From the NCBI RefSeq assembly GCF_014705605.1, contig NZ_JACXIZ010000014.1:157459-221458 (forward strand): 64,000 nucleotides of DNA, read 5' to 3'. The position numbers were made by a program, and so were the translations under genes. The notes under the pieces were generated by a model, which was not told the origin of the DNA, ran no database searches, and saw nothing but the letters and a program-made list of their open reading frames with translations. Source of the DNA: Paenibacillus sabuli. GTDB lineage: Bacteria; Bacillota; Bacilli; Paenibacillales; Paenibacillaceae. Shown here piece after piece: positions 11,513 through 20,451 of the stretch (position 1 is the stretch's first letter; the number at the start of each line of letters is the position of its first letter).

Positions 11513-12787
11513 TTACCCTCTAACCAGTCGTAGTATGTCGTTGTAGGTGACCGCAAGCATCAATAGCATAAGCATTGCGAACCCGATGAAATGCACCATG
11601 CTCTCCCGATTCGGATCGATCGGACGGCCGCGCAGCCCCTCTACGCCGAGGAAAACGAGCCGGCTTCCGTCCAGTGCCGGAATCGGCAGCAAATTGAAGA
11701 TCCCCAAGTACAAGCTGAGGATCGCCGTCCACGAGATCAGTTGGGCGATGCCCTCGCTTGCAATCTGACTCGTGACCTCCGCCGTTCGCACCGGGCCTCC
11801 CAGATCGTCGAGCGAGAATTGGCCCAAAATCAGCATTTTAAAGCCTTCGAATATGTTAATCGTCATATTTTTCATGGCGTTGCCGGCAAACTTGAAGGTC
11901 TCCCAAAAACCGGCGGAGCGCAGCTGATAGGTCGGTGCTATGCCTACCTTTCCCAAGCCTGACGCCTCCTCGAGCTCCGGCGTAATCTGCAGCCGAATCT
12001 CCTGCCCCTCGCGCACGACGACCCAATCCATCGGCTCGTCGGCGGAGCTACCGATCAATTCGATCATGCCGTCCACGTCGCCGCCGACGGCGATGCCGTT
12101 GATGGATTTGATTTCGTCGCCGACCTCGAGATTGGCTTGGGCCGCAGGCCTCCCCTCGATGATGTCGCCGATCATCACCTTGTCGGGATTGTCCACCGGC
12201 ACACCCGTCAATTGAATGTACAGTGCGAATAGCACAAAAGCCAAGATGAAATTCATCATCGGCCCGGCAAAAATCGCCATCGCCCGCTTGCCAACGGACT
12301 TGCTGCCGAATTGACGGTCGAGCGGGGCGATCTGGGTCTCGCGGCCCTTGGCAATCATTAGCGCTTGCGGATCGACTGTATAAGGCTCGACCTCGCCGTC
12401 AATCTCCAGCGTCAGCTCAAGGTCGCGCTCCAGATCGATCGTCTGTACCTCGCCGCGCACGATATTGCTGCGCTCGTCGAGCCGGTCCAGGTAGAGCCTC
12501 GTCACCTTCGTGCCGTCGAGCCGGACGCCGACAGTCTGCCCCTTCTGCACGTCGACAATCTCCGGATCCTCGCCGGCCATCCGCACGAAGCCGCCGGCCG
12601 GAATGAGACGCAGCGTATAGCGGGTCTCGCCCTTCTTGACGGAAAACAGCTTCGGCCCGAAGCCGATGGCGAACTCGCGCACCAAAATGCCCGCCCGCTT
12701 GGCAAAATAGAAATGTCCCCATTCATGGATGGACACAATTACAAAAAAGACTAGAACTGTCAACAAGACGTTCTGAACCATCTCCAA
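11513..12787 (-). CDS. rseP: Site-2 intramembrane zinc protease RseP/RasP
   Basis: 424-residue membrane metalloprotease that cleaves membrane-bound substrates such as anti-sigma factors and signal peptide remnants. The HEWGH zinc motif is at residues 21-25 within the first membrane segment. A PDZ domain lies near 205-260, and the second metal-binding motif NLLPIPALDGSRL is near 365. Several hydrophobic segments span the membrane. The TTG at 12787 has GGGGGCAGG upstream, and an ATG two codons later (12781) is an alternative. Neighbours dxr and proS give the conserved order. Confidence 0.95.
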   Translation of the reverse strand: MEMVQNVLLTVLVFFVIVSIHEWGHFYFAKRAGILVREFAIGFGPKLFSVKKGETRYTLRLIPAGGFVRMAGEDPEIVDVQKGQTVGVRLDGTKVTRLYLDRLDERSNIVRGEVQTIDLERDLELTLEIDGEVEPYTVDPQALMIAKGRETQIAPLDRQFGSKSVGKRAMAIFAGPMMNFILAFVLFALYIQLTGVPVDNPDKVMIGDIIEGRPAAQANLEVGDEIKSINGIAVGGDVDGMIELIGSSADEPMDWVVVREGQEIRLQITPELEEASGLGKVGIAPTYQLRSAGFWETFKFAGNAMKNMTINIFEGFKMLILGQFSLDDLGGPVRTAEVTSQIASEGIAQLISWTAILSLYLGIFNLLPIPALDGSRLVFLGVEGLRGRPIDPNRESMVHFIGFAMLMLLMLAVTYNDILRLVRG

Positions 12788-12825
12788 CTCGACCTGCCCC
12801 CTGTTCGTAACGGCCTGTACTTTAG

Positions 12826-12853
12826 ATTATCATTATTCCGCCTGCCGTTACAA
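12826..12853 (-). promoter_or_regulatory. Candidate promoter upstream of rseP
   Basis: Minus strand TTGTAA (plus 12848-12853), 16-base spacer, GATAAT (12826-12831), in the 110-base gap between dxr and rseP. Five of six -10 positions and four of six -35 positions fit SigA consensus. It could give rseP-proS-polC expression independent of the rpsB-dxr operon. Confidence 0.45.
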
Positions 12854-12897
12854 GAGAACCCCCGGCTTGCCCGAAGCCGCAACGGCGCAAGGTGCGA

Positions 12898-14037
12898 TCA
12901 CAGTCCTCCGGCCGCGTTCCGCGCCCAGGCATCGGCCTCTTCGATGGTCGCCAGATCCGGCGTCGCCACCGGAACGTGACGCTCCAGCACCGTCTCCAAC
13001 ACCCGCTCGATATCCAGAAAGGCGAGCTCGCCGGCCAGAAAGCGCGCAACCGCTACCTCGTTGGCCGCATTGAACACCGTCGTCGCCGTGCCGCCCTGAC
13101 GGCCGCAGGCGAAGGCAAGCGCCAGGCAACGGTACCGCTCGTAATCCATCTCGCGAAAATCGAGTGTGCCGAGCTCCGCCAGCCGCAGCGGCGAGGTCGG
13201 CGTCGGCCTCCGGCCCGGATAGGCCAGCGCATACCCGATCGGCACGCGCATGTCCGGATTGCCGAGCTGCGCCACACAGCTGTAGTCCACGAACTCGACC
13301 ATCGAATGAATGATGCTCTGCGGGTGGATCAGCACCTCGATCCGATCATAGGGCATGTCGAACAGCCAATGGGCCTCAATGACCTCCAGCCCTTTATTGA
13401 CCATTGTCGCCGAATCGATCGTAATTTTGGCGCCCATTGCCCAGTTCGGATGCTGGAGCGCCTCCTTGACCGTCACGTCACGCAGCTGCTCGCGGCTGCG
13501 ATCCCGGAAGGACCCGCCCGATGCGGTCAGCACGAGCTTGTTCACCTCGTGCGCGGGCGCGCCCGCCAAACATTGGAAGATGGCCGAATGCTCGCTGTCA
13601 ATCGGCAAGATCGTACAATTGCGGGCTTTTGCGCGTGCCATGACGAGATGCCCGGCCGTGACCAGCGTTTCCTTATTGGCCAGCCCGATCGTCTTGCCTG
13701 CATCGATCGCCGCCAGCGTGGAGCGCAGACCGATACTCCCGACCAGCGCCGTCACGACCAGGTCCGCCTCCGTCGCCGCGGCTGCTTCAATCAGGCCTTC
13801 TTCGCCGTGTACGACGCGGATGTGACCCGGCAGCAATCGGGCCGCTTCCTGCGCCGCCTCGCGCGTGCCCAGACAGACGAGCCGAGGGCGATGGCGCATG
13901 GCTTGTTCCACGAGCAGACCGACGTTGCCGCCGGCCGCCAGCGCGGTGACCGCATAGTGCTCGGGCGCATGCTCGATCACATCCAGAGTCTGGGTGCCGA
14001 TCGAGCCCGTTGAGCCTAGCACTGCTATTTTTTTCAC
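12898..14037 (-). CDS. dxr: 1-deoxy-D-xylulose 5-phosphate reductoisomerase
   Basis: 379-residue IspC/Dxr, the second step of the MEP isoprenoid pathway, making 2-C-methyl-erythritol 4-phosphate with NADPH. The NADPH-binding loop GSTGSIGTQT is at residues 8-17. LANKETLVTAG and the metal/substrate motif PIDSEHSAIFQC follow in the expected order, and the C-terminal helical domain is complete. It sits next to cdsA and uppS, which use isoprenoid and lipid precursors, so the block covers membrane and cell-wall lipid supply. Confidence 0.97.
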   Translation of the reverse strand: MKKIAVLGSTGSIGTQTLDVIEHAPEHYAVTALAAGGNVGLLVEQAMRHRPRLVCLGTREAAQEAARLLPGHIRVVHGEEGLIEAAAATEADLVVTALVGSIGLRSTLAAIDAGKTIGLANKETLVTAGHLVMARAKARNCTILPIDSEHSAIFQCLAGAPAHEVNKLVLTASGGSFRDRSREQLRDVTVKEALQHPNWAMGAKITIDSATMVNKGLEVIEAHWLFDMPYDRIEVLIHPQSIIHSMVEFVDYSCVAQLGNPDMRVPIGYALAYPGRRPTPTSPLRLAELGTLDFREMDYERYRCLALAFACGRQGGTATTVFNAANEVAVARFLAGELAFLDIERVLETVLERHVPVATPDLATIEEADAWARNAAGGL

Positions 14038-14097
14038 GTTGCATCATCCCTCGATCCTGATTGCCGCCCTCGGAGCGGCATTATGTATGGAACCGCA

Positions 14098-14898
14098 TTA
14101 TGTAAAATGTTGCAGCAATCCGGTGAGCTGAAGCAGCGGAAACACAATCAGCCAACTGTCGCAGCGGTCCAGTACGCCGCCGTGTCCCGGCAAGAGCCGA
14201 CCCGTATCCTTAACCCCGCGCACACGCTTGTAGGCGGATTGAATCAAGTCGCCGAACTGCCCGGCCACCGCGCATACGAAACCGATCAGCAGCAGCTGCC
14301 AGAAGGGCAGCGGCAGCGGCAGCGCGGTCCCCAACAGCACGCTCACCACCAGAGCTAGCGCCACTCCGCCCAAGGCTCCTTCGACCGTCTTGTTGGGGCT
14401 GATCGCAGGCCATAGCGGACGCTTGCCGACGCGCTTGCCGACGAAATAAGCGCCGATATCGGACGCCCAGATGCAGCCAAACGCCAAACAGGCGGCATAT
14501 AACCCAAAGTCCTGCTCCAGGCGGACCTCGAGCATGGCCGAAAAACCAAAGCCGAGATAGACCGCTCCAAGCAGCAGCACAGCCGCTTCGTTAATCGTCG
14601 TGCGATTGCTCGTTATGACCGTTACGCCGAGCAGCAGGAACATTGTGAGCCACATCACCAACTCCGTCGACGGAGCGGAGAGCCCGATCGCTGTCCACGG
14701 CAGTACGAGCACCAGCATCCCCGCAGCGCCCGCCATCGCTGCCGGTTGCCGCCAGGACAGCTGATGCATGCGAATATATTCGCCGTATCCGATTATCGCC
14801 AGCAAGACAAGCATGGCGGTATAAGCTGCGCCTCCCGCGAACACGAGAGCGGCGAACACCGCCCCGGCCACTACCCCCGTAGCTATTCGTTGTCTCAC
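14098..14898 (-). CDS. cdsA: Phosphatidate cytidylyltransferase (CDP-diglyceride synthase)
   Basis: 266-residue integral membrane enzyme that makes CDP-diacylglycerol from phosphatidate and CTP for phospholipid synthesis. The C-terminal signature is intact: SAYKRVRGVKDTGRLLPGHG, then GVLDRCDS, containing the catalytic metal-binding Asp residues. About seven or eight hydrophobic segments are seen along the protein. It lies 23 bases after uppS and before dxr, the usual order in this operon. Confidence 0.96.
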   Translation of the reverse strand: MRQRIATGVVAGAVFAALVFAGGAAYTAMLVLLAIIGYGEYIRMHQLSWRQPAAMAGAAGMLVLVLPWTAIGLSAPSTELVMWLTMFLLLGVTVITSNRTTINEAAVLLLGAVYLGFGFSAMLEVRLEQDFGLYAACLAFGCIWASDIGAYFVGKRVGKRPLWPAISPNKTVEGALGGVALALVVSVLLGTALPLPLPFWQLLLIGFVCAVAGQFGDLIQSAYKRVRGVKDTGRLLPGHGGVLDRCDSWLIVFPLLQLTGLLQHFT

Positions 14899-14921
14899 CT
14901 TGTTCGTTCACTCCCATCTCC

Positions 14922-15686
14922 CTAGAGCCCGCCATAGCGCCGGGCACGGCGCTGATATTCACGAATCGCCTCGCAAAAATGCTCATCCTGAAATTCGGGC
15001 CAGTATACGTCGGTGAACCACAGCTCGCTGTACGCCAGCTGCCAGAGCATAAAATTGCTGATGCGCAGCTCCCCGCTCGTCCGAATCAGCAGATCGGGAT
15101 CCGGCATGCCTCCGGTGAGCAGATACCGCTCCAAATGCCGCTCCTCGATGCCGTCCGCATCGATTCGTCCCGCTTGTATATCCGTACCCAGCTTGCGGAC
15201 CGCGTCCATTAGCTCCTTGCGGCCCCCGTAATTCAAGGCAAAATTAAGAACAAGTCCAGTATTGCTCGACGTGCGTACAATTGCCTCTTCCACCGCGTCC
15301 AGTGTAAAATCGGGAAGCTCTTCCCGGTCCCCCATCATGCGAACCTGAACATTGTTGCGAATCAAATCTTCAAGCTCGATCGCCAAAAACTCCTGCGGCA
15401 GCCGCATGAGAAAGTCAACTTCCTCTTTCGGCCGTTTCCAATTTTCCGTAGAGAACGCATAGAGCGTTAAATACTTAATGCCCAGTCGATCCGCCGCCAT
15501 CGTAATGCGTTTTACGGCTTTCATTCCGGAGTGGTGCCCGGCGATGCGAGGGAGGCCGCGGCTTTTGGCCCAACGGCCGTTGCCGTCCATAATGATCGCC
15601 ACATGCCGTGGCATGGCGTCCGGCTGCAGCGACAGATTTCCCCTCTGCGGCTTAGCGAGAACCCACTTCTTCAACCGTTCGATCAT
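14922..15686 (-). CDS. uppS: Undecaprenyl diphosphate synthase (isoprenyl transferase)
   Basis: 254-residue cis-prenyltransferase that makes C55-PP, the lipid carrier for peptidoglycan and teichoic acids. The catalytic motif HVAIIMDGNGRWAKSRG has the essential Asp at residue 34. TLYAFSTENWKRP and the RTSGELRISNF and WPEF motifs follow as in the family. I use the ATG at 15686 because GGGAGG lies 8 bases upstream. An in-frame start about 95 bases further up would add a 32-residue tail not seen in the family. Confidence 0.96.
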   Translation of the reverse strand: MIERLKKWVLAKPQRGNLSLQPDAMPRHVAIIMDGNGRWAKSRGLPRIAGHHSGMKAVKRITMAADRLGIKYLTLYAFSTENWKRPKEEVDFLMRLPQEFLAIELEDLIRNNVQVRMMGDREELPDFTLDAVEEAIVRTSSNTGLVLNFALNYGGRKELMDAVRKLGTDIQAGRIDADGIEERHLERYLLTGGMPDPDLLIRTSGELRISNFMLWQLAYSELWFTDVYWPEFQDEHFCEAIREYQRRARRYGGL

Positions 15687-15774
15687 TCGCTTTCCTCCCA
15701 CTCGGGACCTTCTCCACGCTTGAAGGCTGCATAACGTGAAGCAGCCAGCCCCGAGCCTTCTCCAGGATACAATA

Positions 15775-15797
15775 AACCCCACCGCTTTGGAGGGGTT
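15775..15797 (-). terminator. Possible weak terminator between frr and uppS
   Basis: Stem AACCCC/GGGGTT, extended by two C-G pairs after one mismatch, about 10 bases after the frr stop. It is followed on the minus strand by TATTGTAT, a poor T tract. It may reduce read-through into uppS rather than stop it. Confidence 0.4.
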
Positions 15798-15806
15798 GGC
15801 AATCCG

Positions 15807-16360
15807 TTATACGTCCATGATCTCTTTTTCTTTATTGGCCAGCACCTTATCCACTTCTGCGATAAAGCGATCCGTCGTCTTTTGAATATCGTCCTGATGC
15901 CTGCGCGACTCATCCTCGGACAGCTCGGTTTTTTCAAGTTTTTTGATTTCGTCGTTGGCATCGCGCCGGATGTTACGAATCGCAACCTTGGCTTCCTCGC
16001 CGAATTTTTTGGTCGTTTTGACCAGCTCCGTACGCCGTTCTTCGGTGAGCGCCGGGATGGAGAGCCGAATAATGCTTCCGTCATTGGAAGGCGTCAGCCC
16101 AAGATCCGATTTTTGAATGGCTTTTTCGATTGCGCCAAGCGAGGTTTTGTCCCATGGCTGAATGATCAGCGTGCGGGTATCCGGGGTCGTAATATTCGCA
16201 AGCTGGTTGACCGGCGTCATCGCCCCGTAGTATTCGACCTGCACGCGATCGAGCAGAGCCGGCGCAGCGCGCCCGGCGCGCAAGGTGAGCAGATCGCGCT
16301 GCAAGGAGGCAACGGCTTTTTCCATGCGTTCCTGCGTATTTTTTTTGATCGACTGAGGCA

Positions 16361-16361
<1 letters not shown>
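15807..16361 (-). CDS. frr: Ribosome recycling factor
   Basis: 184 residues, the standard RRF length. RRF splits post-termination ribosomes together with EF-G. Conserved parts include [20 protein letters not shown], the IQPWD segment, the DGSIIRL strand and the charged C-terminal helix. The ATG at 16361 shares its A with the pyrH stop (TAATG) and has GGGAG upstream. A longer in-frame reading back to 16475 lies wholly inside pyrH and has no family support. Confidence 0.97.
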
Positions 16362-17122
<761 letters not shown>

Positions 17123-17164
17123 TTAATCGTTGCCGGATGGTGCGACCGGCTTCTTTGTATACAA

Positions 17165-17198
17165 CGATGGCGGGGCGAAAACCGCCGCCCCGCCATCG
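17165..17198 (-). promoter_or_regulatory. 13-bp hairpin between tsf and pyrH
   Basis: CGATGGCGGGGCG at 17165-17177 pairs perfectly with 17186-17198 around an 8-base loop. It starts 19 bases after the tsf stop. On the minus strand it is followed by TTGTATAC, without a real T tract, so it may protect an mRNA 3' end or weakly attenuate rather than act as a full terminator. Confidence 0.6.
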
Positions 17199-17216
17199 CC
17201 TACCAAACACATCTTT

Positions 17217-17867
17217 TTATTTTTGCACTTGGGACATGACTTCTTCGACGAAGTTGTCCTGCTTTTTCTCCAAGCCTTCGCCAAGCTCGTAACGAACGAA
17301 ACGGCGAATCGTGATGTTTTCGCCGATTTTGCTGATTTTTTCATTCAGCAGCGCCGCCACAGTCTTGTCCGGATCTTTAATGAAGCTTTGCTCCATCAAG
17401 CAATGCTCTTCATAATATTTGCTGATGCGCCCGTCGACCATTTTGTCGACGATATGCGCCGGCTTGCCTTCGTTGAGCGCTTGTGCCTTCAAAATTTCGC
17501 GTTCCTTCTCCAACTCGTCGGCCGGCACTTCCTCGCGGCGTACAAACTTCGGATTGGCTGCGGCGATTTGCATCGCAATGTCTTTCGTGAATTCGCGGAA
17601 TTGGTCGGTTTTGCCGACAAAATCCGTTTCGCAGTTGATTTCGACAAGCACGCCGATTCGACCGCCGGCATGAATGTAGGACTCGACAACGCCTTCCGTC
17701 GCGGCGCGGCCGGCTTTGCTTGCTGCAGCCGACAGTCCTTTTTCACGCAAATATTCAATCGCTTTTTGAATATCGCCGTCGGACTGCTCCAATGCTTTTT
17801 TGCAATCGAGCATGCCGGCTCCCGTTTTTTCGCGCAATTCTTTTACGGCACTTGCTGATACTGCCAT
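17217..17867 (-). CDS. tsf: Elongation factor Ts
   Basis: 216-residue EF-Ts, the guanine nucleotide exchange factor for EF-Tu. The N-terminal UBA-like domain has [19 protein letters not shown], and the core contains the [13 protein letters not shown] signature. This is the short Gram-positive form. I take the ATG at 17867 because GGAGG is 9 bases upstream, while an ATG two codons earlier (17873) is too close to it. It follows rpsB after a strong terminator hairpin. Confidence 0.97.
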   Translation of the reverse strand: MAVSASAVKELREKTGAGMLDCKKALEQSDGDIQKAIEYLREKGLSAAASKAGRAATEGVVESYIHAGGRIGVLVEINCETDFVGKTDQFREFTKDIAMQIAAANPKFVRREEVPADELEKEREILKAQALNEGKPAHIVDKMVDGRISKYYEEHCLMEQSFIKDPDKTVAALLNEKISKIGENITIRRFVRYELGEGLEKKQDNFVEEVMSQVQK

Positions 17868-17977
17868 ATTCATACCCCTCCAAAATGCAGTGTTTTTATG
17901 TAGAGCGACGCAGTCTCTCGACCGGCCGTCCTTGGATTCGGTTGTTCGGGCTGACGCAACACGCAGCCAAAGGTTTT

Positions 17978-18020
17978 AAAAAAAGGGCGGTGAGAGGTTA
18001 ACAACCTTCCGACCACCCTT
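17978..18020 (-). terminator. Intrinsic terminator/attenuator between rpsB and tsf
   Basis: On the minus strand AAGGGTGGT (plus 18012-18020) pairs with ACCGCCCTT (plus 17983-17991) over 9 bp with one G-U, followed by seven T (with the stem end). It begins 15 bases after the rpsB stop. Because no good promoter is seen before tsf, it probably acts as a partial terminator that sets the S2:EF-Ts ratio. Confidence 0.8.
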
Positions 18021-18034
18021 ATCGCTGCCGTTGA

Positions 18035-18733
18035 TTAAGCCGTCGTTTGCTCGCCTTGATTCGCTTCCACGATGGCATCCGCCATCTTGGAGGTCAGCAG
18101 CTTCACTGCGCGAATCGCATCGTCGTTGCCCGGAATGACGTAATCGATTTCGTCCGGGTCGCAGTTCGTATCGACAATGCCGACAATCGGAATGCCCAGC
18201 TTGCGCGCTTCGGCGACCGCGATCCGTTCTTTGCGCGGGTCGATGATGAACAGCGCGCTCGGCAGACGGCGCATGCCTTTGATGCCGCCAAGGAATTTCT
18301 CGAGCCGATCCTTTTCCTTGCGCAGGATGATAACTTCCTTCTTCGGCAATACCTCGAAGGTGCCGTCCTCTTCCCATTTCTCAAGCTGTCTCAAGCGGTC
18401 GATCCGTTTTTGGATCGTTTGGAAGTTGGTCAGCGTACCGCCCAGCCAGCGCTGATTGATGTAGAAATTGCCGCAGCGCTCGGCCTCTTCGCGCACCGAG
18501 TCCTGGGCTTGCTTTTTCGTGCCGACGAAGAGAATCGATCCGCCTTCTTCGGCGAGCGAACGCACAAAATTGTACGCTTCTTCTACTTTCTTGACCGTTT
18601 TTTGCAGGTCGATGATGTAAATGCCGTTCCGTTCGGTGAAGATATAACGATCCATTTTCGGATTCCAGCGACGCGTCTGATGACCAAAATGCACACCGGC
18701 TTCCAGCAGTTGCTTCATGGAAATTACCGCCAT
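18035..18733 (-). CDS. rpsB: 30S ribosomal protein S2
   Basis: 232-residue S2. It has the classic start [20 protein letters not shown], then RRWNPKM and the later FIIDPRKE and [15 protein letters not shown] motifs. The ATG at 18733 has AGGAGGTG 8 bases upstream. A longer in-frame reading from 18793 is not supported by the family. It heads the translation/lipid operon behind a good SigA promoter, with a leader of about 120 bases that may hold S2 feedback regulation. Confidence 0.98.
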   Translation of the reverse strand: MAVISMKQLLEAGVHFGHQTRRWNPKMDRYIFTERNGIYIIDLQKTVKKVEEAYNFVRSLAEEGGSILFVGTKKQAQDSVREEAERCGNFYINQRWLGGTLTNFQTIQKRIDRLRQLEKWEEDGTFEVLPKKEVIILRKEKDRLEKFLGGIKGMRRLPSALFIIDPRKERIAVAEARKLGIPIVGIVDTNCDPDEIDYVIPGNDDAIRAVKLLTSKMADAIVEANQGEQTTA

Positions 18734-18859
18734 ACCCACAACACCTCCTAAATTGGTTTTGGATGTTCCTCCGCCGCTCGCGCTTTTCGTCAAGACTTGC
18801 GGCCGGGCCGAAGCACCCTTGACGAAATTGAGGGACGTGTGTTTTTAACACCGTCAATT

Positions 18860-18888
18860 ACTATACCATAACCGCTACACCTGCGCAA
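18860..18888 (-). promoter_or_regulatory. SigA-type promoter of rpsB operon
   Basis: Minus strand -35 TTGCGC (plus 18883-18888), 17-base spacer and extended -10 TGGTATAGT (hexamer at 18860-18865). The 12 bases GGTTATGGTATA are identical to those of the rimP promoter. The transcript would start about 120 bases before rpsB. Confidence 0.8.
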
Positions 18889-18926
18889 GCGCGGCAATCC
18901 CTGTTTGCCAGGCCGTATCGGCACCG

Positions 18927-19445
18927 TTATTCAACCGGAAAAGAAAGCACGGGATCGCTCGTGATCGTCTGTTCGATATCCGCCGCATCCGGACGCCCTT
19001 CAAAATAAAACTTGCCGCTGCGAATCTGGTTGCTGCGCGCCTTCATGGCCGAGACGAAGCTATAGCGATCCTCGATCAGCCCGTAATCCTCCAGCATGAC
19101 CGCAACCTCCTCCAGCGTCATGCCGCTGCGAATCGTTACGATCCGGACCAAGGGCGGCGTCTCGTCGTGCGGATCGGTATCGGCAGCCGCCCCGCCGGCT
19201 GCTTGATCACGCCCCGCAGCCGGGTCGACACCCGAGTCGGAACTCAGTTCGGCTCGAAGACGCGCCTCCTCGCGCTCAAGGATCTGATCAAGCTCTTCCT
19301 GGGAATAACGCCGCTCTTCTGAAAGCTCGTCCAGCCTGCTCATCTGTGCCTGCTGCGCCTGACCGGCCCACATCAGCTGCAGCAGCAGCGCCCCGACGAT
19401 CAAGCCTGCGCCCAGGCCCGCCAAAAATAGCCGCCGCTTAGGCAC
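18927..19445 (-). CDS. Membrane-anchored protein with MltG-like LysM-type domain, no lytic domain
   Basis: 172 residues. An N-terminal signal anchor (about 5-27) precedes a coiled, charged stretch (35-70) and an acidic Ala/Gly linker. The C-terminal part (about 100-165) has IRSGMTLEEVAVMLEDYGLI and a later RSGKFYF segment, resembling the LysM-like subdomain that precedes the catalytic region in MltG/YceG endolytic transglycosylases. The catalytic domain is absent, so enzymatic activity is unlikely and cell-wall binding is my inference. It is the last gene of the fla/che operon and overlaps the SwrB-like gene by 8 bases. Confidence 0.75.
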   Translation of the reverse strand: MPKRRLFLAGLGAGLIVGALLLQLMWAGQAQQAQMSRLDELSEERRYSQEELDQILEREEARLRAELSSDSGVDPAAGRDQAAGGAAADTDPHDETPPLVRIVTIRSGMTLEEVAVMLEDYGLIEDRYSFVSAMKARSNQIRSGKFYFEGRPDAADIEQTITSDPVLSFPVE

Positions 19446-20046
19446 GATGCCGCTCCTCCTGCTTCGACAGCTGGAGGATCAACATGACCTCGCCCTTGTG
19501 CATGCCGCTTTTTTTGGCGATGTATTCGATCGATTTGCCCTCGGCATGCCAGCTCAGTAGTTCACTGTAGCGCGCTGATATGGACGAATCGCCGGCCTCT
19601 GCGCTCACGGCTTCGGATCCGGACGGTACGCCGGCTCCCGAATTATGCTCTTCTTCACTCCGGCTGCCTGCCCGCGCGCCTGACGCTTCCGCCGTCGAAA
19701 GACCGCCGGAGCCGCGCGCCCGGTCGGAGGCGGCCCGGCTGCGCTCGGCCAGCTGCTCCTGCAGCCGAGCTACGCCCTCTTCCAAGGCGTCGCAGCGCGC
19801 GGAGAGCCGCTCGACCTGACGCTCCTTCGCCTCCAGATCGTCCCGCCATTTTTGCTGGGCGTGCGTTACGTTGTCGACCAGCTTGCGATTATCCGATTCC
19901 ATCGTCTCCATGAAATGCTCCAGCGCCATTTCCATCTCGCTCAGACCGGCGCTCGCTGCCTCGGCCGGCTTGCGACGCGGCAGCAGCAGCGCGCATACGA
20001 TGGCGAATGCGCCCAGCAGCACGATGTATATCCAAGGTTCGTCCAT
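19438..20046 (-). CDS. SwrB-like membrane protein (DUF6115-type)
   Basis: 202 residues from the ATG at 20046, which has AGGTG 9 bases upstream; in-frame starts at 20055 (ATG) and 20064 (TTG) are alternatives. One membrane segment (WIYIVLLGAFAIVCALLL) is followed by a coiled coil (about 35-105), a low-complexity linker and a C-terminal helix-turn-helix-like motif (YSELLSWHAEGKSIEYIAKK). This architecture and the place between sigD and rpsB match SwrB of B. subtilis, which promotes assembly of the FliF-FliG-FliM-FliY/flagellar export complex. Sequence identity looks low outside the C-terminal motif, so the orthology is inferred. Confidence 0.7.
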   Translation of the reverse strand: MDEPWIYIVLLGAFAIVCALLLPRRKPAEAASAGLSEMEMALEHFMETMESDNRKLVDNVTHAQQKWRDDLEAKERQVERLSARCDALEEGVARLQEQLAERSRAASDRARGSGGLSTAEASGARAGSRSEEEHNSGAGVPSGSEAVSAEAGDSSISARYSELLSWHAEGKSIEYIAKKSGMHKGEVMLILQLSKQEERHRA

Positions 20047-20083
20047 CCTATCCATCACCTGCAATTTTCAAAAGGTTGTCGCG

Positions 20084-20404
20084 CTATAGCGAGATGTCGA
20101 TATGCCTGCCCTTGAACGGATGCTCGCTGGGCGTCTTTTGCTCTTCGGTTTCCTGCACCCGCGGCGAGCTTCGGCGATGCTGGTCCCCGCTCTGCTTCCC
20201 GCCGGACTCCTCGTCCTGTACATGCAAGTCCGAAACTTCCCCGACATTGACGCTTCTTTGCCGTTCCAGCTCCGCCTTTTTCGCCGTTTCCTGGTTCAAT
20301 TGCGCCTGATCGGCAACCGGCTTTTGCATCATTTGGTTTTGCAGGGCAGCCGAATCCGGAGCGCGCGGCACCGACATTTGAAGATCGATTGAACGAAATG
20401 TCAT
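20084..20404 (-). CDS. Short conserved protein of unknown function in motility operon
   Basis: 106 residues, hydrophilic, with no signal peptide or membrane segment. The ends look conserved: MTFRSIDLQMSVPRAPDSA at the start and PFKGRHIDISL at the end, around a Gln/Glu/Lys-rich, probably disordered or helical middle. It lies between the FapA-like gene (47-base gap) and the SwrB-like gene (37-base gap). Small proteins with a related N terminus occur beside DUF342 genes in other Firmicute motility operons (from memory). I cannot assign a function. Confidence 0.75.
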   Translation of the reverse strand: MTFRSIDLQMSVPRAPDSAALQNQMMQKPVADQAQLNQETAKKAELERQRSVNVGEVSDLHVQDEESGGKQSGDQHRRSSPRVQETEEQKTPSEHPFKGRHIDISL

Positions 20405-20451
20405 CCCCTTCTCACCTCACTGGCCAGCCGAGTCGATGCTTGACGCCTTTT

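Noticed and set aside
18889..18926. Possible SigD -10 (GCCGATAC) on the minus strand before rpsB
   Set aside because: No TAAA element about 15 bases upstream.
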